Of a stretch of DNA of 64,000 nucleotides, positions 43,257 to 51,425 are shown piece by piece (the first letter of the stretch is position 1; every line of letters starts with the position of its first letter). The notes under the pieces are model-generated. The model did no database searches and was not told the origin of the DNA. It saw only the letters and a program-made list of their open reading frames with translations. Origin of the DNA: VRUE01 sp963708115 (GTDB taxonomy: Bacteria > Actinomycetota > Thermoleophilia > Solirubrobacterales > 70-9); assembly GCA_963708115.1 (NCBI GenBank), contig CAVPRX010000001.1, positions 62,001 through 126,000 on the forward strand, given 5' to 3'. The translations under genes were made by a program, and so were the position numbers.

Positions 43257-43406
43257 CTACTGCGCCAAGCGGCGCAGCGTCTCCTCATGCTTTTTCATGG
43301 CCGCACGAAGATCGCGGCGCTGCTCCTCCGGAGCGCCCGGCAGCCCCGATTTCATATCGGGCTTCTCAGTAGTCTTCGTCGGAGCGGTGGGAGCTTGCGG
43401 CTTCAT
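43257..43406 (-). CDS. 49-residue protein upstream of doc, candidate antitoxin
   Basis: Begins MKPQAPTAPTKTTEKPDMKS, a disordered Pro/Thr/Lys stretch, then a helix EEQRRDLRAAMKKHEETLRRL. It lies 14 bp before doc, the position of Phd-type antitoxins, but no Phd/YefM fold is recognisable. It may instead be a chaperone-like partner whose helix caps the Fic fold. The frame extends upstream to 43523. Confidence 0.5.
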   Translation of the reverse strand: MKPQAPTAPTKTTEKPDMKSGLPGAPEEQRRDLRAAMKKHEETLRRLAQ

Positions 43407-43581
43407 CGCTGACACATTGTTGCACCCAGGTCCTACGGCACTCGGAATCCCCCGCGCTGAATGCCCCGTGGGCCAGTTTACATCCAGATAATCGGCAACA
43501 ACCGGACTCAGCCGGAGGAGCAAGCGGCCCGAGAAGGCCGCGCAAAGCGCTCTAACAAGCCGAACTTCGCTTGGCAGAGCG

Positions 43582-43626
43582 AAAGGCGCCTACCGGAATC
43601 GAACCGGTGTAAACGGCTTTGCAGGC
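43582..43626. repeat. att-like direct repeat within tRNA-Cys
   Basis: Partner of 40856-40900 (44 of 45 bases identical), located in the intact tRNA gene from its 3' flank to the anticodon loop. It marks the right end of the integrated element. Confidence 0.88.
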
Positions 43627-43654
43627 CGCTGCGTAGCCACTCCGCCAAGGCGCC
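43584..43654 (-). tRNA. tRNA-Cys (GCA)
   Basis: A 71-nt cloverleaf with acceptor GGCGCCT/AGGCGCC, anticodon loop CTGCAAA (GCA), T-arm ACCGG-TTCGATT-CCGGT and discriminator T, the usual Cys identity base. No CCA is encoded. It is the integration target of the 2.8-kb element. Confidence 0.93.
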
Positions 43655-43685
43655 GACGACGGTTAAGCCTAGCGGCGGTCGTGCC

Positions 43686-44879
43686 TTACGGGGCCGTCAT
43701 ATCGGGGATGGCTGAGCGGGACTCGGCCCTGGCGTCGTCCACCGCGACTCCGACGAGGACGGCGGTTGCCATGGTGACGGCGGCGACGAGGCTGAAGGGT
43801 GCGGTGGCAAGAGCAAAGACCAGCAACGCCGCGCAGGCCACGATCCGCGACCTCGGCAGACGGCCGGTCGCCCCCCGCATGAATGCCGACTGGGCAAGCA
43901 GGAAGATCGCCGGACCGCCAAAGACGAGCAGGCTGACGTCGAAGCTGGTCGATCCACCCGGGTCGGCGATCGCCAACTCGTCGCCGACGGCGATCGCGAT
44001 GATGCCGATCACCATCAGAATCAGCGTGTAGTTGCCGAGGCCGACGATCCGTGAGGGCTTGCCCGCCTCCTGCACCGCCCGCACGCCGATCTCCTCCGCG
44101 CGGTGGAAGTAACACCACCAGAGGGCGACCGAGCCGGTGAAGGCGACGGCGAGGACGAAGAGTCTGTCGGCCGCGACCTCCTGGTCGGCAAATGCGTTGC
44201 CGAGGGTGAGGACGGTCTCGCCGAGGGCGATCAGGAAGAACAAGCGGAAGCGCTCGAGGAGGTGCTCGGCGTAAATCTGGCTGTCGGAGCTGAAGGGACT
44301 TTTCCGCCCGGGCAGCGGGTGTCCGGCGATCACGCCGCCGTAGGTGATCAGCGTCGCCACGCCCCAGAGAACAAGCCGGGCATTGCTGCCGGTGGCGATA
44401 CCAGCGATCCAGAGCGGCGCGGTGCCGATCTCCCAGACCAGGGCATTGGCAAAGTGCATGTACAGGCGGTGGCCGCGGAAGGCGAACACGGCAAATGCGG
44501 TGCGGCCGATCTGAATCGCCAGGTAGCCGATCACGAACAGGCCGGCCCGATCGCCGAATGCCTCCGAGACCGAGGTCGACATGACGAGGCTGGCGAACAT
44601 CAGGCAGAGCAGCAGAAGGCGAACCGGTTGGCGGTCAGCGTCGAGCCAGTTCGACGTCCACACCGTCATGAACCACGCGTACATAACCGCGAGGGTGAGG
44701 ACCAGGGTCTCGGCCATGCCGCGGGCGTCGACGTGGTCGAGCAGGTGATGCGCGAGCTGACTGACGGTGAAGACGTAGACGAGGTCGAAGAACAACTCCA
44801 GCGGCGTGACCGACCTCGCGACTTCGCGCGGGCGGACAAGCGAGGGCGAGCGAGGGCGATCGTTCGCGGCCACCGTCAT
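43686..44879 (-). CDS. LtrA-family (low temperature requirement A) membrane protein
   Basis: A 397-residue polytopic protein with about ten to twelve hydrophobic helices. The LtrA signature SVTPLELFFDLVYVFTVSQLAHHL is near the N-terminus, with HLLERFRLFFLIALGETVL in the middle and LWWCYFHRAEE. The family is named from Listeria; its biochemical function is unknown. The ATG at 44879 places the signature close to the start. It is divergent from the recombinase gene. Confidence 0.9.
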   Translation of the reverse strand: MTVAANDRPRSPSLVRPREVARSVTPLELFFDLVYVFTVSQLAHHLLDHVDARGMAETLVLTLAVMYAWFMTVWTSNWLDADRQPVRLLLLCLMFASLVMSTSVSEAFGDRAGLFVIGYLAIQIGRTAFAVFAFRGHRLYMHFANALVWEIGTAPLWIAGIATGSNARLVLWGVATLITYGGVIAGHPLPGRKSPFSSDSQIYAEHLLERFRLFFLIALGETVLTLGNAFADQEVAADRLFVLAVAFTGSVALWWCYFHRAEEIGVRAVQEAGKPSRIVGLGNYTLILMVIGIIAIAVGDELAIADPGGSTSFDVSLLVFGGPAIFLLAQSAFMRGATGRLPRSRIVACAALLVFALATAPFSLVAAVTMATAVLVGVAVDDARAESRSAIPDMTAP

Positions 44880-45072
44880 CGGTCCTGCGCAGCATGCAGC
44901 CACCCGCGGACGGCAAGCGACGCTTTCGACCGAAGGCTCGTGTTTCCCAGCTTCCGCGTCCGGAGAAAGTGGGCGATGGGTCGGCCGACACGCAGGAGTT
45001 GTCCCGCAGATCCAGGGGGAAGCTGCTCGGACCGAAGATAAACGCTCCGGTTCCTGTCGCCGGACCGAATCA

Positions 45073-46023
45073 ATGCAGATCGATCAAGCCCGCACTCGCT
45101 ATATCCGCTGGCTACTCGCAACCCGAGACCTCTCGCCGCACACGATTCGTGCCTACGACGGCGACCTCGCCTGCTTCGAGCGATACACGGGTGCCGACTT
45201 CGAGGTCGAGAAGATCGATCGAGACAGCGTGATCTCCTTCATCGAGAAGCAGAGAACCGCGGCCCTCTCCCCCGCTTCTCTGAGGAGGCGAGCGGCAGCA
45301 CTGCGTGGGTTCTGCCGCTGGCTGCTCTCTCAGGGTTTCCTCGTGGCAGACCCCTGCAGCGGCGCGAGCCTCGCCCTGGGCCGATCCCGCAGGTTGCCCC
45401 GGACCCTCCCAGCCCACGAACTCGACCTGCTTATTGAGTTCCTCACACGCGCAGCTCATATCGACGTCGGCAGACCACCCGATATCCGGTCAGTCGAAGA
45501 GAGGCCCCATGAGTCGACGACCCTTCTCGCGGTCGCGCTGATGGTTGCCACCGGGGTACGGGTCAACGAGAGCGTGAGCATCCGTTGCCAGGACATCAAC
45601 CTGCCCGGCAGGACGTTACGGCTGGTCGGAAAGGGGCGCCGCGAACGACAAGTCTTCCTTCCGAATGACTGGATTGCCGGCCTCACGAGCGCCTACATCG
45701 AAGTGCGCTCGTCGCTCGGCGTCGAGCATTCCCGCCTCCTCTTCAACCTTCGCTACGAGCCGCTCACCCCACCTGCAATGAGATCACGGCTCGCAAAGGC
45801 AGCTCGTGCCGCAGGGCTCGCCACCCGCGTGACTCCCCACATGTTGCGCCACACCGCTGCAACACAGCTAATCGAGGCCGGCGTCGACATCCGCTACATC
45901 CAACGCCTCCTCGGCCACGCAAGCCTCAGCACCACAGAGATCTACACCCACGTCTCCGACGGTGCACTCCGTCGCGTCGTCTCGGACGCCGACGTCCTTG
46001 GGAGGTTCGTTCAGGCGCGATAA
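45073..46023 (+). CDS. tyrosine recombinase (XerC/D-like) beside inverted repeats
   Basis: A 316-residue site-specific recombinase. It has the SAM-like core-binding domain (ARTRYIRWLLATRDLSPHTIRAYDGDL). The catalytic set is Arg in ATGVRVNES, a Lys-containing beta-turn GKGRRERQVF, His-x-x-Arg in HMLRHTAATQLIE, His in LLGHASLSTTE and nucleophile Tyr in EIYTHVS. All are present. It carries an insertion of about 20 residues (DVGRPPDIRSVEERPHESTT) not found in XerC/D. Its TAA stop (46021-46023) lies inside the left 20-bp repeat, the likely crossover site. It is not the housekeeping XerD, which lies at 62850-63737. Confidence 0.92.
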   Translation: MQIDQARTRYIRWLLATRDLSPHTIRAYDGDLACFERYTGADFEVEKIDRDSVISFIEKQRTAALSPASLRRRAAALRGFCRWLLSQGFLVADPCSGASLALGRSRRLPRTLPAHELDLLIEFLTRAAHIDVGRPPDIRSVEERPHESTTLLAVALMVATGVRVNESVSIRCQDINLPGRTLRLVGKGRRERQVFLPNDWIAGLTSAYIEVRSSLGVEHSRLLFNLRYEPLTPPAMRSRLAKAARAAGLATRVTPHMLRHTAATQLIEAGVDIRYIQRLLGHASLSTTEIYTHVSDGALRRVVSDADVLGRFVQAR

Positions 46024-46038
46024 CTAGGGATTATCAGC
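46019..46038 (+). repeat. left 20-bp inverted repeat, candidate recombination site
   Basis: GATAACTAGGGATTATCAGC, an exact reverse complement of 49695-49714. It has dif-like form: arms GATAA/TTATC around an asymmetric 7-bp centre CTAGGGA that gives the site a direction. It overlaps the recombinase stop codon and ends 8 bp before the ATPase start. Confidence 0.9.
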
Positions 46039-46046
46039 ACTAGCCG

Positions 46047-48440
46047 ATGGAGGGCGGCGAAGTCGTTCATGGAGCTCGGTTGGATAGTCCGGGCACCGCA
46101 GTGGAGGAGCTAAGCCGGCGAGCCCTCTCGATCGATCTCGTCGGTCGTGACCACGAGATGGAGATCGCTCTCAGGCACTGCCTGCCGGAGGACGGGACGC
46201 CGGTGGGGCGGACGCTGATCGTGCGCGGCGATTCGGGCACCGGCAAGACCTTCTTTAGCCGTGGGGTCATGCGGGAGCTCGGGCAGGTTCGGCCGGAGTC
46301 GTTGTTCCTCTACATCGACGTGGCGGACGACGAGTACCAGAGCGCCCGTACGCTCGCCTCACTGCTGAGGATGGCCTTCGTGCCCGGACCGATGACCCAT
46401 GCGTCGGTTGTAAGCGTTCCCGCGACCATCTCGCTCGAGAGCTATCGGAAGCAAGCCCAAAGGCGTGGCCTCGGTCGCGGTCTGTTTCGTGCCCTTGCTC
46501 GCGCGGCTGGCGCCTTCCTTGGCCTGGGCAGCGCCGTTGGAGCGGCTCTGGACACCGATGGTGACGACCCGGGGATGGGCGTTGAGGATGAGCTGGTCGA
46601 TTACCTGGCTTGGGTCGCGAACCGCAGCTCGGTCTTCATCGCGATCGACAACCTCCAGTTTCTGAATCTTGAGGTTCGCCTGACTATCGAATCGGTCTTG
46701 CAGCGAGTGGACCGGAACGTTCGTCTGATCGGCGTGGACAGGACGGTGGATGGCGTCAGCGAAGTCGATCCCCCGATCCGGTGCTTCGGCGAGCAACTGC
46801 AGGAGGTGACGCTGGGCTGCCTCACCGAGGCTGAGACCAGACAGCTAGTCACTCGCGCGATCGGGGACGACAGCATCGCTGCCCTGCTGCTGTCGGATGA
46901 CATCTTCACGAAGACCGGTGGCCTCGCCAAAGACGTGGAGTACTGCCTGCGCAGGTACTCGCTCGAGCTCGGCCGCGGGGCACAGGTTCGGGCTATCGAG
47001 GGACTTCTCTCGACGATCGACCGTCTCCCGCTGATCCATCGCCAGTTCTTGACCATCTCGACGCTCCTCACCGGCGGCGTGCGGAAGGAGATTGCCCGCG
47101 GGGCGGTCGCTCGACTGACGTCGTTATACGCCGACCCGAAGCTCGATCAGGTACTCGATGAGCTGCTGGCAAGCGAATACCTACGGATCAACAGTGAATC
47201 CGGAGATCGGCTTCGGCCCGGACACGAGCGTATCGCCACCGCGATGAGGGATATCGCGGACGAAGACCTCCACGAGGAGGTTCGCCGGTCCCTGGTTGAG
47301 GAGCTGGAGAACTCGCTCGAGGACCCAAGCGATGGTGGCGAGACCGAAACCTACCTGCTTCATTGCCTGGTTGGACTTCAGACCGCACGAGAATTGAGCC
47401 GCAACCTGCACCACATCTCGCGCTTGATCCAGTCGCAGTATCGACAAGATCAGTTCTCGTACCTCGTCGCCATCTCGGCAGAGCTTTGGGAGATCCTGCC
47501 GATGCTTCCCGAGCACACTCTCAACGATCTGCTGGATGCGATGCAGAAGAGCTCGGCCTTCGACCAAGGGCTGGCCCTGGTCCACTTGCTCGACAAAGAG
47601 GGCGTTCCCGGCATCTCCGATAGGCGGGTGTTCAGGCTCAAGTACCTAACGCAGGCATACCAGTACACCGAGGCCCTGGAGCTTTCCGAAGAGATCGGCA
47701 TTGATGGCTGGGGTGCCGTCTACCGCATTAACGCCCTAATGTCATTGCACCGGAACGAGGAGGCTCAGGAGATCGCGGATCAGCGGCTCGACGATGAGAT
47801 CGACGAGTGCCAGGCAGTGCTCCGGCGAAACACGATCACCCTGTTTGACTCCAACACCGCCCTCCGGCACTTGGAGCAGGCCTACGAGTACTTCCAACAG
47901 GAAGGGAGCGAATACCGGCTGGCCACTGTCGAAACGAACCGCAGCCTCATCCACATCCATCGCGCCGAATTCGGGAGTGCACAGAAGTGCCTCGAGACGG
48001 CCCAGGAAAGGATGCGCTTCATAGGCTCTGGAGAAATCTTCCAGGCTCAGATCAACCTCGCGGTGCGAGCGGCGCTGTTGGGTCAGTACGAGCGAGCGCT
48101 TCGATGGCTCAAGGAAGCGTCACTACGGGTGCCCCGGACGCTTCTGCTCGACCAAGTCAAGATCGAGATGGACAGGATCGTGATTGAAGCCGCCGCGGGC
48201 CAGCTCACCAACCAGCAGGTGGAGGTGGGGCTAGAGCACTGCCTACGACGGATCCAAGGAGTGCAGATGCCGGAAATTCGCAGCGCCGTGGTGCCCAACC
48301 TCGCACGGGTTCGTGGCGAGTCTCCTCGCCCCGGCCCGAAGCCCGCAGCCAACCGACAGAACCTGGGTATGAGGATCAGCCTGCCCGCGACGGCGGGAAT
48401 CGAGTGGGATCTTCTGATGTCAATTCACTGGCGGTATTGA
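46047..48440 (+). CDS. STAND/AAA_16-type ATPase with TPR-like C-terminal repeats
   Basis: 797 residues. The N-terminal NTPase has LVGRDHEMEIAL, Walker A RGDSGTGKTFF near residue 62, Walker B SVFIAIDNLQFL and a sensor region ending GVDRTVDG. A winged-helix-like segment follows (about 345-420). The rest is alpha-helical TPR-like repeats (LTQAYQYTEALELSEEIG, RINALMSLHRNEEAQEIAD, LEQAYEYFQQEGSEYRLA). This layout is that of signal-transducing or defence STAND proteins that oligomerise on ligand sensing. No effector domain is fused. No ribosome site is seen before the ATG, which lies 8 bp after the left repeat. The 3' end overlaps the SHMT-like gene by 65 bp. Confidence 0.82.
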   Translation: MEGGEVVHGARLDSPGTAVEELSRRALSIDLVGRDHEMEIALRHCLPEDGTPVGRTLIVRGDSGTGKTFFSRGVMRELGQVRPESLFLYIDVADDEYQSARTLASLLRMAFVPGPMTHASVVSVPATISLESYRKQAQRRGLGRGLFRALARAAGAFLGLGSAVGAALDTDGDDPGMGVEDELVDYLAWVANRSSVFIAIDNLQFLNLEVRLTIESVLQRVDRNVRLIGVDRTVDGVSEVDPPIRCFGEQLQEVTLGCLTEAETRQLVTRAIGDDSIAALLLSDDIFTKTGGLAKDVEYCLRRYSLELGRGAQVRAIEGLLSTIDRLPLIHRQFLTISTLLTGGVRKEIARGAVARLTSLYADPKLDQVLDELLASEYLRINSESGDRLRPGHERIATAMRDIADEDLHEEVRRSLVEELENSLEDPSDGGETETYLLHCLVGLQTARELSRNLHHISRLIQSQYRQDQFSYLVAISAELWEILPMLPEHTLNDLLDAMQKSSAFDQGLALVHLLDKEGVPGISDRRVFRLKYLTQAYQYTEALELSEEIGIDGWGAVYRINALMSLHRNEEAQEIADQRLDDEIDECQAVLRRNTITLFDSNTALRHLEQAYEYFQQEGSEYRLATVETNRSLIHIHRAEFGSAQKCLETAQERMRFIGSGEIFQAQINLAVRAALLGQYERALRWLKEASLRVPRTLLLDQVKIEMDRIVIEAAAGQLTNQQVEVGLEHCLRRIQGVQMPEIRSAVVPNLARVRGESPRPGPKPAANRQNLGMRISLPATAGIEWDLLMSIHWRY

Positions 48441-49665
48441 CGAGCGGGCGATGGTAGGTGTGGAGAAGCTGATCCACCACTCCTTCCCGGTCTTCACCGC
48501 CGGCGAGGATGAGTCCGACCATGGAGGCAAGCTGTTCGACATCCTTCTCCTCGTATTCGAGGATCGCGGGCACCGTCGACCCCAGCCTGATTCCCGAAGC
48601 GACCCATGGAGACTTTTTATCCCCTGGAATCTGGTTGCGGTTGACCAAGATGCGGGCCGCGTCCAGTCGTTCCTCGGCGTCACGTCCACTGATCTCGAGA
48701 GGAGAGAGGTCATACAGCAGCAGATGACTGTCGGTTCCGCCGAAGACCGGATCCCCGAGGCGTTCCCTCAGTCCCTCGGCAAGAATGCGCGCCAGCTTGA
48801 TCATTCGATTGGCATAGGACTCCATGTCCTCCTTCGACCACGTGATCAGGCATGCCGCCCTGGCCATCAGCCCCGTCGGATGCGGCGAGCTCTGCAACAG
48901 GGGGAAGATTGCCCGCCTAATCGAGGTGCCTATCGATTTTCGGAAGACGAGGATTCCGCCGCTTGGCCCCCGTAGATTCTTGTTCGTATCGAGCGTCGCG
49001 GAATCCACGTGGGGAAATGCGGGCGGGTGCGATCCGGCTGCTACGAACGGCGCGATGTGCGCCAGGTCTGCATGGAGATGACAGTCCACTTGGTCCGCAA
49101 TTGCCCTGAGGCGCTCGAAGTCAAAGGCGAGGGGATAGCTGGTGCCGCCCATGATCATCAGCGCAGGGACGGCCTTCCTGACCAGCGCTTCCAGGGCGTC
49201 GTAGTCAATTCCGGCGGGGGTCAGCGGCGCAGTTACGAAGTCAGCCTCTGCGGGCGCGCCGAATCTATGGGATATATGACCGCCGTCGACGGTCGAAAGG
49301 AGCGCCACCGTCTGATTCTCCTCTTTGAGCACCGCCCGGAGGACCGCGTGGTTTGCCTGGGTCGCTGAGTGAGGCTGACCGCTGACTTCATAGTCTTCGC
49401 CGAAGTCAAAGAGGAAGCGCGTTCGCTCTTCGATCACCGCCTCCGCTTCGTCGATGGGGTCGGTGCTGGGAAACATCCGCGATTGCAGATGGCCCTCGAC
49501 GCGGACGGCGGTGCCAGGAAGACTCTCCATCTGGCAGATCTCCGGGAGAGGCAGGGTGGCGCTCCCGACCAAATTCACATAGGACGTGATGTGGCCCTCA
49601 AGGCTGTCGATGATCGCGTTCAGACGCTGATATCGCTCACCATGGAAGCGCTTCAGGACATACAT
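48376..49665 (-). CDS. SHMT-like PLP-dependent enzyme, divergent
   Basis: 429 residues with the serine hydroxymethyltransferase fold. SGQPHSATQANHAVL, GGHISHRFG, MIMGGTSYPLAFDFERLR, HADLAHIAPFVAAGSHPPAFP and the PLP-lysine region DTNKNLRGPSGGI align with GlyA. The histidine that normally precedes the lysine (THKTLRGP) is Asn, and the overall divergence argues against a housekeeping glyA. It may handle another aldol or transamination substrate. It is convergent with the ATPase gene inside the inverted-repeat segment. The right repeat lies 29 bp upstream of its ATG; no Shine-Dalgarno. Confidence 0.8.
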   Translation of the reverse strand: MYVLKRFHGERYQRLNAIIDSLEGHITSYVNLVGSATLPLPEICQMESLPGTAVRVEGHLQSRMFPSTDPIDEAEAVIEERTRFLFDFGEDYEVSGQPHSATQANHAVLRAVLKEENQTVALLSTVDGGHISHRFGAPAEADFVTAPLTPAGIDYDALEALVRKAVPALMIMGGTSYPLAFDFERLRAIADQVDCHLHADLAHIAPFVAAGSHPPAFPHVDSATLDTNKNLRGPSGGILVFRKSIGTSIRRAIFPLLQSSPHPTGLMARAACLITWSKEDMESYANRMIKLARILAEGLRERLGDPVFGGTDSHLLLYDLSPLEISGRDAEERLDAARILVNRNQIPGDKKSPWVASGIRLGSTVPAILEYEEKDVEQLASMVGLILAGGEDREGVVDQLLHTYHRPLVNTASELTSEDPTRFPPSRAG

Positions 49666-49694
49666 TTAAGTAGTTCGATCCCTGCTCACGCGGC

Positions 49695-49714
49695 GCTGAT
49701 AATCCCTAGTTATC
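49695..49714 (-). repeat. right 20-bp inverted repeat, candidate recombination site
   Basis: GCTGATAATCCCTAGTTATC, the exact inverse of 46019-46038. A further GCTGATA half-site follows at 49718-49724, outside the segment, and could be an accessory binding site. It lies in the 5' leader of the SHMT-like gene. Confidence 0.9.
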
Positions 49715-49737
49715 AATGCTGATAGCCATCGCCCGCC

Positions 49738-49743
49738 ATATTA
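49738..49743 (-). promoter_or_regulatory. candidate -10 reading into the invertible segment
   Basis: TAATAT on the minus strand, 24 bp outside the right repeat and about 73 bp upstream of the SHMT-like ATG. TCGGAC 18 bp further up is a weak -35. If real, the promoter sits outside the repeat while the gene sits inside it. Confidence 0.35.
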
Positions 49744-49844
49744 GTCGGATTCGATGACTACGTCCGAGAACGGAAAACCCACACGTTTATGCCAGCGGCC
49801 CAGCGGACCCTTAGACTCATCCGCCGCACTTGAGAAGGGCTCCT

Positions 49845-51383
49845 GTGAAGTCACTGGCCGAGCTAAAAGCGACGTGGTTCATTCCGACGGACGACAGCAG
49901 TCCAGACGGTGTCCCGTGTCATCGCGGCCCTGGAGGCGCCACTTCTCCGTTAAGTGTGTGCACCGACGGCAACGCCGTGAAATGGATAATCGATGGAAAG
50001 GACTACATGCGCGCCTGGCGCGATGGTCTGCTTGCGCTACACGGTCGGCCGGGAGCCAGGTTCTACCATGCCGGATGGCGCTTCGAACGGATGAAGGCGC
50101 TCGGCGCAGGGGCGCCCGGGGGCGACACGCTCGATGACATCTGCGATGCGCATAGGCGGGGCGTAGACACTTTCGTGCTGGCGTGCAGCAATTTGCGCTG
50201 CTTCCGGTTCAACTATCCCGCAATCCGACACCTTCGCTCGCGTGGCATCCGCACCGCGCACTTGGACGGCCGATTCCCCCTCGGAGGAAGCAACCACCAG
50301 AAGTTTACGGTCTTCAGGTGCGCCACCGAGGCACACGCGATCCTCGGCTCCGTCGACATCTGCAGGACTCGATGGGACTCCCCCGAACACCTGCCCTGGG
50401 ATGCGAATCGTGATCCCAAGTACGGCCAACAGACCCACGACGTATCGGTCGGTATCGAAGGCCCCGCCGTTGCCGATCTCGAAGCGACGTTCACAGAGCG
50501 CTGGAACGATCTGGGAGCTGTGCTCAACCGCGTGTCGATCTTGGGTCCTGAAGTACGGATCACTACCCCTCCCTCGCGGTCCTCGGGCCGGGGAACGCAC
50601 TCCGTGCAGGTACTGCGAACTTATGGCATCACGAAGCCATTCATTGGCTATTCGTGGGCATCGTCAGGAGAGTTCACGATATGGGCGTCCCACCTGAACG
50701 CAATCAAGCGAGCCTCCGAGTGCATATATATCGAGGACCAGTACTTCTGGCCCTTCGGCTGGCCTCCGGGATTTGCCCGCACGGGCCTTGGTCGCGACAC
50801 CGACATTTTCTACCAACTAGGCGAGGCCATGAAACGTGGGGTCGATGTAGCGGTCGTTACCACGAGCGTTCCAAGTGGCATCTGCCGAGACAGCCAGAAG
50901 TACCATCGCGACACCGGCATCAACTATCTCTATGACATCCGTGCGGCCGGCTCGCCGGGCGACATCGTCGTGGCATCTCTCCAGCGCGATGGAGGCGACA
51001 TCTATCTCCACTCAAAGCTGATGATCGTGGACGACGAGTTCGTCAGCATTGGTTCCGCGAACATTGCCCGGCGGAGCATGGCCAACGACGGTGAGCTCCA
51101 GGTCGGTATCGTCGACGAGGCTCATTCCTTCGCTCAGGAATTCCGCGCACAACTTATGGCGGAGCATGTCGGACTTCCAGCGACACGCTTTGCCGATAGC
51201 CGCGAGGCCTTCGACATCTTTAAGTCGGGCGTGATCACGCAGCTCGGCCATCTGAGGTCATATCCAGTCAACCCGCTGGCCTCCTACACGCGGCTCGCCG
51301 GACCAGCCCGTCCCCCCCGAGGCCACGCCTCCGTGATTAGACAAGGACTCGATCCATACGCGGGTCCTCTGGCATTGCAGTGA
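49845..51383 (+). CDS. phospholipase D family protein
   Basis: 512 residues of PLD architecture. The HKD half-motifs are NHQKFTVF followed by ILGSVDI, in which the usual HxKxxxxD aspartate is not conserved in the first copy, and a full HSKLMIVDDEFVSIGSANI in the second. IYIEDQYFWP is a typical PLD element. There is no signal peptide. The GTG at 49845 has AGAAGG upstream; a TTG at 49830 also exists. It could act on phospholipids or as a nuclease. It is transcribed away from the inverted-repeat segment. Confidence 0.87.
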   Translation: MKSLAELKATWFIPTDDSSPDGVPCHRGPGGATSPLSVCTDGNAVKWIIDGKDYMRAWRDGLLALHGRPGARFYHAGWRFERMKALGAGAPGGDTLDDICDAHRRGVDTFVLACSNLRCFRFNYPAIRHLRSRGIRTAHLDGRFPLGGSNHQKFTVFRCATEAHAILGSVDICRTRWDSPEHLPWDANRDPKYGQQTHDVSVGIEGPAVADLEATFTERWNDLGAVLNRVSILGPEVRITTPPSRSSGRGTHSVQVLRTYGITKPFIGYSWASSGEFTIWASHLNAIKRASECIYIEDQYFWPFGWPPGFARTGLGRDTDIFYQLGEAMKRGVDVAVVTTSVPSGICRDSQKYHRDTGINYLYDIRAAGSPGDIVVASLQRDGGDIYLHSKLMIVDDEFVSIGSANIARRSMANDGELQVGIVDEAHSFAQEFRAQLMAEHVGLPATRFADSREAFDIFKSGVITQLGHLRSYPVNPLASYTRLAGPARPPRGHASVIRQGLDPYAGPLALQ

Positions 51384-51425
51384 GGTCTTTGCGTGCCTCG
51401 TTTGGGCAACGCCGATGGGTCTGCC

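Larger units (their letters stand above)
40856..43626. mobile_element. decayed integrative element at tRNA-Cys
   Basis: A 2.77-kb segment bounded by 45-bp direct repeats, one inside the intact tRNA-Cys and one its 3' fragment. Inside are an integrase remnant, a VapBC-type pair, a Doc-family gene with two small partner genes, and a secreted protein. All genes run on the minus strand. No replication or transfer genes remain, so it is immobile unless helped. Confidence 0.82.

Noticed and set aside
46019..49714. Reading the inverted repeats as ends of a simple insertion sequence
   Set aside because: The recombinase lies outside the repeats, no transposase is inside, and no target-site duplication is apparent; an invertible segment or recombinase target pair fits better.
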